64,000 nt of DNA from NCBI GenBank assembly GCA_021776195.1, contig JAJFGK010000066.1, positions 10,844 to 74,843 of the forward strand, in the 5' to 3' direction. Below the pieces are notes generated by a model, which saw nothing but the letters and a program-made list of their open reading frames with translations, ran no database searches and was not told where the DNA came from. This stretch comes from Kiloniellaceae bacterium. GTDB taxonomy: Bacteria; Pseudomonadota; Alphaproteobacteria; Kiloniellales; Kiloniellaceae. This document shows positions 60,452-64,000 of this stretch, piece by piece. Position numbers and translations under genes: made by a program. The first letter of the stretch is position 1. Every line of letters starts with the position of its first letter.

Positions 60452-61660
60452 TTACCGATCAGAGCCGCCATGATCCAGCGACCCTTGCAGGCGGCCTTTC
60501 CAGGCGCCGCCCTTGCCGCTCCAGTGACGCCGCGCCGAATCGAAGGTCATCAAGCTGTAGAGCAGCGCCGCAGCCGGCAACAGCGGCGCCCGCCAGAGCG
60601 CGAGGCCGAAGAACCGCAGGGTCGGCAGGAAGGTCAGGCCCATCAGGATCCAGGCCGCCAGGGCCAAGGCTGCCGCCACGGGATTGCCATGCAGCGGCAG
60701 CGACAAGACCAGGACCGGGGCGGCGAGATAGGTCAAGACCATGCCGAGCAGCGTGCCGACCAACAGCAGGGGCGAGTGCCGTAGCTGGGTATAGGCGCTG
60801 CGGGCCACCATGGCCCAAAGCTCGGTCAGCCCGTCGTAGCCGCGCAGCGAGCGGGATTCGCGGGTCGCCAGGCCGACCCAGACCCCCTGGCTGTCGCCAT
60901 CGCGTGCCTGCTTGATCAGGCGGCCGAGGCTGCAGTCGTCGATCAGGGCGCCGCGCACCGCCTCCAGGCCGCCGGCCCGCAGCAAGGTCTCGCGGCGCAG
61001 CAGCATGCAGCCGCCGGCGGCCCCGGCCTGGCGCGAGGCCGGGTCGTTGATCGCGGCGAAGGGGTAGAGCTTCTGAAAGAAGTAGATAAACGGCGGGATC
61101 AGCAGACGCTCCCAGAACCCCTCGCAGGACAGGCGTGCCATGAGCGAGACCAGATCGCGGCGCTCGCCTTCGGCCTTGGCCACCAGCCGCCGGAGCGTAT
61201 CGGGGGCATGGGCGATGTCGGCGTCGCTGAACCAGAGGAAACGGGCACCCGGCTGGGTCTCGCCGGCCGCCGTCAGGCCCTGGCGCAGGGCCCAGAGCTT
61301 GCCGGCCCAGCCCGGTCCGGGCGGCGACCCCGCCAGGACGGTCAGCCCATGGCGAGAGGCGATCTTCTCGGCCGTGGTCCGGGCGATGGCCGCCGTGCCG
61401 TCGCTGCTCTGGTCGTCGATCAGGATGATCGTCAGCGAGCCCGGATAGTCCTGCTCGAGCAGGGAGGCAAGCGCGGCGCCGATTACCGCGGCTTCATCGC
61501 GCGCCGGCACCAGAGCGACAATCGCGGGATAGGAGGGCAGCGGGAGCGGGGCCTCGTCGAGCCGCTCCCGGCAGCGCCAAAAGCCGTGATGCAGAAAGGT
61601 CAGGTAGAGCCAGATCAGAAGGGCCAGCGCGGCCGGTCCCGTGAGCCAGAGCGATCCCAT
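60452..61660 (-). CDS. hpnB: Hopene-associated glycosyltransferase HpnB
   Basis: A 402-residue family 2 glycosyltransferase with membrane segments. An N-terminal hydrophobic helix (LTGPAALALLIWLYLTFL) precedes the GT-A domain: VALVPARDEAAVIGAALASLLEQDYPG, IDDQSSDGTAAIA, WFSDADIAH (DxD), and GGCMLLRRETLLRAGGLEAVRGALIDDCSLGRLIKQ. Several membrane helices close the protein. HpnB is found with hopanoid genes but the sugar and acceptor are unproven. The ATG at 61660 is chosen; eight more upstream codons are possible. It appears to head the hpnB-C-D-E-shc-hpnG series. Confidence 0.9.
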   Translation of the reverse strand: MGSLWLTGPAALALLIWLYLTFLHHGFWRCRERLDEAPLPLPSYPAIVALVPARDEAAVIGAALASLLEQDYPGSLTIILIDDQSSDGTAAIARTTAEKIASRHGLTVLAGSPPGPGWAGKLWALRQGLTAAGETQPGARFLWFSDADIAHAPDTLRRLVAKAEGERRDLVSLMARLSCEGFWERLLIPPFIYFFQKLYPFAAINDPASRQAGAAGGCMLLRRETLLRAGGLEAVRGALIDDCSLGRLIKQARDGDSQGVWVGLATRESRSLRGYDGLTELWAMVARSAYTQLRHSPLLLVGTLLGMVLTYLAAPVLVLSLPLHGNPVAAALALAAWILMGLTFLPTLRFFGLALWRAPLLPAAALLYSLMTFDSARRHWSGKGGAWKGRLQGSLDHGGSDR

Positions 61661-61696
61661 GGCCGTTACCGAACCTGCCGCCACGCCACGGCCCCC

Positions 61697-62467
61697 TCAA
61701 ACCCGAAAGACGTAGGTCTTGTCCGGGTCGCGCTCGATATCCGGTGGGAAGCTGGCCCGCTTGTCGGCAAAGTACCGCGCCCGCTGGTCGCCGGCGCTGG
61801 CCGCGTTGTAGGTGACGTAAAGGACGCGGCGCTGCTGGTCGGTCAGGTTGGCCGCCGACCGGTGCGGCGCCAGGGAATCGAAGAAAATCGCGTCGCCCGG
61901 CTCGGTCGGCACCGGGATAAAGTCCATGGTGGCGATCTGGTCTTCGCTGAGCGGTGCCCATTCCGAGCCGATCAGCCCGGCCCGATGGTGCCCGCCGACC
62001 ACCTCCAGGCAACCGTTGGCCACGGTGGCCCGGTCGATCGAGACCAACGCCGTGATGAAGAAGGGCGCGTAACGGCCCCAGCCGGCCTGGGCGTCCTGGT
62101 GCGCCTTGAAGCCGTCGCCGCCCGGGAGCTTGTAGTTGATCTTTTCCTTGAAGAGGCAGGCGGGCTCGCCCAGAAGCTGGGCCACCGCCTCGATCATGCG
62201 GCCTTTGGTGAAGAGCTCGGCGAAGCCGCCATGAAAAGGCGTGAAGTTTTCGACCCGCTGGCGGACCCGGCGTTCGGGCTCCAGGGCGCTGTCCTCATAG
62301 TAGACCATGTGGCGGCCGGCTTCCTCCGGCCGGGCGGTCACCTCGTCGCACCAGCTTTCGATCGCGGCGGTCTCTCGAGCATCATAGAAGCCGGGCGAGA
62401 CCAAGAAACCGGTCGCCTTGAAGCTGGCGATTTGATCCGCGTCGAGCGGTGCCTGCTTTGCCGTCAT
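61697..62467 (-). CDS. Phytanoyl-CoA dioxygenase (PhyH) family protein
   Basis: A 256-residue Fe(II)/2-oxoglutarate-dependent oxygenase. The iron ligands are in FKAHQDAQAGWG (HxD) and the distal His in SLAPHRSAANLT, with the 2-oxoglutarate-binding Arg in QQRRVLYVTYN. The remaining pattern (DADQIASFKATGFLVSPGFYD, CLEVVGGHHRAGLIG) matches PhyH-type enzymes that hydroxylate small molecules or lipids. The ATG overlaps the stop of the HD hydrolase gene (ATGA). It lies 36 bases before hpnB on the same strand, so a role on hopanoids is possible but unsupported beyond position. Confidence 0.9.
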   Translation of the reverse strand: MTAKQAPLDADQIASFKATGFLVSPGFYDARETAAIESWCDEVTARPEEAGRHMVYYEDSALEPERRVRQRVENFTPFHGGFAELFTKGRMIEAVAQLLGEPACLFKEKINYKLPGGDGFKAHQDAQAGWGRYAPFFITALVSIDRATVANGCLEVVGGHHRAGLIGSEWAPLSEDQIATMDFIPVPTEPGDAIFFDSLAPHRSAANLTDQQRRVLYVTYNAASAGDQRARYFADKRASFPPDIERDPDKTYVFRV

Positions 62468-63102
62468 GTCACCGGCTTTCCTTCTACTGGTTTGGACGTT
62501 CTTGAAGATATGGGCAGCCCGACGCGTTCGCAAAGCCAGTCAAATCGGTCGAGGAAGCGATCGCGGGCCTCCTCCGGCGTCACCGCGGCGAGTCGGGCGG
62601 GCGGTAGGTCGCGAGGCCGGCCGAAGTAGCGCCCGGCCTCGATCTCGGAAAAGCCGGCGAGCTGCACGGCCTCCAGGTGGGCCGCGGCCCGGTCGGCGCG
62701 CTTGATCAGGCGGCGGATCTCCTGCGGCAGGTGCCCCGGCAAACCGAAGCGCAGGTGGACCGCGATCTCCAGACGGGCTTCCAGGGCCTTGTAGCCGCCA
62801 CCGACCGCCGCTTTGAAGGGGGTGATCAGATCGCCGACCACATACTCGGGGGCGTCGTGCAGCAGCGCCGCCAGGCGCCACCGGTCCTCGAGCTTGGGGC
62901 GAAAATGACCCGCCAGCTGCTCCACCAGCAAAGAGTGCTGGGCCACGGTGTAGGGCCAGTCGCCAATCGTCTGACCGTTCCAGCGGGCCACCCGGCTGAG
63001 GCCGAGGGCGATATCCTCGATTTCGACGTCGAGCGGCGAGGGGTCGAGGATATCGAGCCGGCGGCCGGACAGCATGCGTTGCCAGGCACGGGCCTCGGGC
63101 AT
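62464..63102 (-). CDS. HD superfamily phosphohydrolase (YfbR-like)
   Basis: A 212-residue metal-dependent phosphohydrolase. The HD-domain ligands appear in VAQHSLLVEQLA (His), LLHDAPEYVVGD (the HD pair) and RADRAAAHLEAVQL (distal Asp). YfbR-like members act as 5'-deoxynucleotidases; the protein could instead act on other phosphates. Its stop overlaps the PhyH start. ATG at 63102, 24 bases after the amidotransferase stop, suggesting a three-gene transcript. Confidence 0.88.
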   Translation of the reverse strand: MPEARAWQRMLSGRRLDILDPSPLDVEIEDIALGLSRVARWNGQTIGDWPYTVAQHSLLVEQLAGHFRPKLEDRWRLAALLHDAPEYVVGDLITPFKAAVGGGYKALEARLEIAVHLRFGLPGHLPQEIRRLIKRADRAAAHLEAVQLAGFSEIEAGRYFGRPRDLPPARLAAVTPEEARDRFLDRFDWLCERVGLPISSRTSKPVEGKPVT

Positions 63103-63126
63103 GATTGTGACCTCGGCTAAGGGCTG

Positions 63127-63993
63127 CTAGCGCCGCCGCGCGGCGGTGGGAATGACCAGCTGCTCGACCCAGTTGCGCACCTCGGCGAGGCGGATGTCTT
63201 CGTTCATGATATCCTGATCGATGCCGAGCAGCCAGGCGAGGTCCTTGCGGCCATGATCCTGGTGCAGGGCCTCGAGCCGGTCGACGAAGTCCTGGGCGGC
63301 GTCGGTGTCCTGGAAGAACCCGAGGCCAGTCAGCTTGGCCTTGCGGCAATAGCAGAGCCGCGCCATTTCGTGGATGTCGTATTCCGGATGATACTGCAAG
63401 CCCCAGAAGACACCGCCCTGATGGGTCACGGCGATGGCCTGGGCCTGGGTGAAATCGTTCGAGGCCAGAAGCACCCCTCCCGGCGGCAGATGGGTGATTT
63501 CGTCGTCGTGGCTGATCCAGGCGTCGAACACGGATTTCTTGCCGATGTAGAGCGGGTGGGCGCGGCCGTCGCCGGTCAGGCGGATCTTGCGGGCAATGCC
63601 CATCTCGCGCCCCTTGGGGTTGACCGCGCAGGCGCCGCCCGCCGCGACGGCGGCGATCTGGGCCGCCCAGCAGGAGCCAAAGGAGGGCACCCGGGCGGCG
63701 AAGGCGGCGCGGCAGAATTCGATCTGCGGGGTCACGTTCTCGTCCGGCTTGTGCACGGTCAGGCTGGAGCCGGTCCAGGCAATCCCGTCGTACTGCTCCA
63801 GGGCCGCACCCTGGGGCAGCGCGGCGTCGGGATCGGCGGGATAGAGCACGTCGACCTCTGCCCCGTCGGGCGCGCAGGCCTTCAGCATCCTATCGTAAAG
63901 TTCGCCGGCGGTGCTGGCCCCACCGGCCCTGAGATCTTCCCGGCCAGCCTTGGCGTAGCCATCGACGACGAGGAAATGAAGCTGTTGCGTCAT
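63127..63993 (-). CDS. Class I glutamine amidotransferase-like protein
   Basis: A 288-residue stand-alone GATase1. The nucleophile elbow is FGSCWAAQ (Cys108), and the catalytic His lies in FWGLQYHPEYDIHE; the oxyanion region is GIAWTGSSLT. Length and the SSLTVHKPDE, YIGKKSVFDAWISHDDEIT segments resemble the GMP-synthase-like amidotransferases of the Gn_AT_II-unrelated, YfeJ-type group with no synthetase domain; the amination or hydrolysis partner is unknown. The ATG at 63993 is close to the window edge and appears to be the full N-terminus. Confidence 0.9.
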   Translation of the reverse strand: MTQQLHFLVVDGYAKAGREDLRAGGASTAGELYDRMLKACAPDGAEVDVLYPADPDAALPQGAALEQYDGIAWTGSSLTVHKPDENVTPQIEFCRAAFAARVPSFGSCWAAQIAAVAAGGACAVNPKGREMGIARKIRLTGDGRAHPLYIGKKSVFDAWISHDDEITHLPPGGVLLASNDFTQAQAIAVTHQGGVFWGLQYHPEYDIHEMARLCYCRKAKLTGLGFFQDTDAAQDFVDRLEALHQDHGRKDLAWLLGIDQDIMNEDIRLAEVRNWVEQLVIPTAARRR

Positions 63994-64000
63994 GCCTGGG

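Overview
The window is GC-rich and densely coded. It carries a nearly complete hopanoid lipid locus, several alphaproteobacterial-type families (RHH_4-type ribbon-helix-helix protein, ECF42-type sigma factor with a DGPF partner, class IV transaminase) and many GTG or TTG starts beside good ribosome binding sites. I infer a free-living alphaproteobacterium, most likely of the Rhodospirillales/Kiloniellales kind; no rRNA, tRNA or marker phylogeny is available here to prove it. No tRNA, rRNA, CRISPR array, transposase or prophage was recognised.

Region by region. 1-2616: end of an aspartate-type aminotransferase, a PanE-like ketopantoate reductase and a polysaccharide deacetylase. 2879-10356: a bacterial alpha-2-macroglobulin overlapping penicillin-binding protein 1C by ATGA, a periplasmic defence and cell-wall repair pair. 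10376-13198: an unknown membrane protein, a BenE-type transporter and a small charged protein; the last two diverge from a perfect CRP-like palindrome. 13300-16430: a GMC oxidoreductase with its Tat-exported small subunit, a glyoxalase-like protein and a ribbon-helix-helix protein. 16883-20562: an EF-G-like GTPase, a hydratase/FAH-family protein, a VOC protein and a small hypothetical protein.

21066-32808 holds two giant paralogous surface or secreted proteins (about 1800 and 1950 residues). Each starts with a FecR-like domain followed by cadherin/VCBS-like repeats. The first also has a von Willebrand A domain and RTX calcium-binding repeats. A third, stand-alone FecR-like protein lies at 43103-43813 and shares their IGIRGT plus cysteine motif. 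No type I secretion apparatus is in the window. 32831-35388 is a minus-strand group: DGPF/YCII protein, ECF42-like sigma factor, VOC protein and GFA-family zinc protein, the first two coupled by ATGA.

35464-43813: a DadA/sarcosine-oxidase-like flavoprotein, a coiled-coil membrane protein next to a large MscS-type channel, a rhodanese plus MetZ (sulfur amino acid synthesis), a class IV transaminase strongly resembling (R)-selective amine transaminases, and the small FecR protein. 43844-50608 (minus strand): an NMT1/THI5-type ABC importer with an amidohydrolase, then a Rieske oxygenase and a MetE-like catalytic domain.

50625-61660 is the hopanoid locus: hpnM, a nucleotidyltransferase, hpnA, hpnH, and on the other strand hpnB-hpnC-hpnD-hpnE-shc-hpnG. 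HpnC, D and E turn farnesyl diphosphate into squalene, Shc cyclises it, HpnH adds adenosine and HpnG removes adenine; HpnA, B and M are associated functions. The most unusual DNA in the window is here: the junction before hpnA is a four-copy 17-bp tandem repeat in which every copy carries an ATG overlapping the previous stop codon, a chain of three 6-codon mini-ORFs leading to hpnA. The window ends with a PhyH-type dioxygenase, an HD hydrolase and a class I glutamine amidotransferase.
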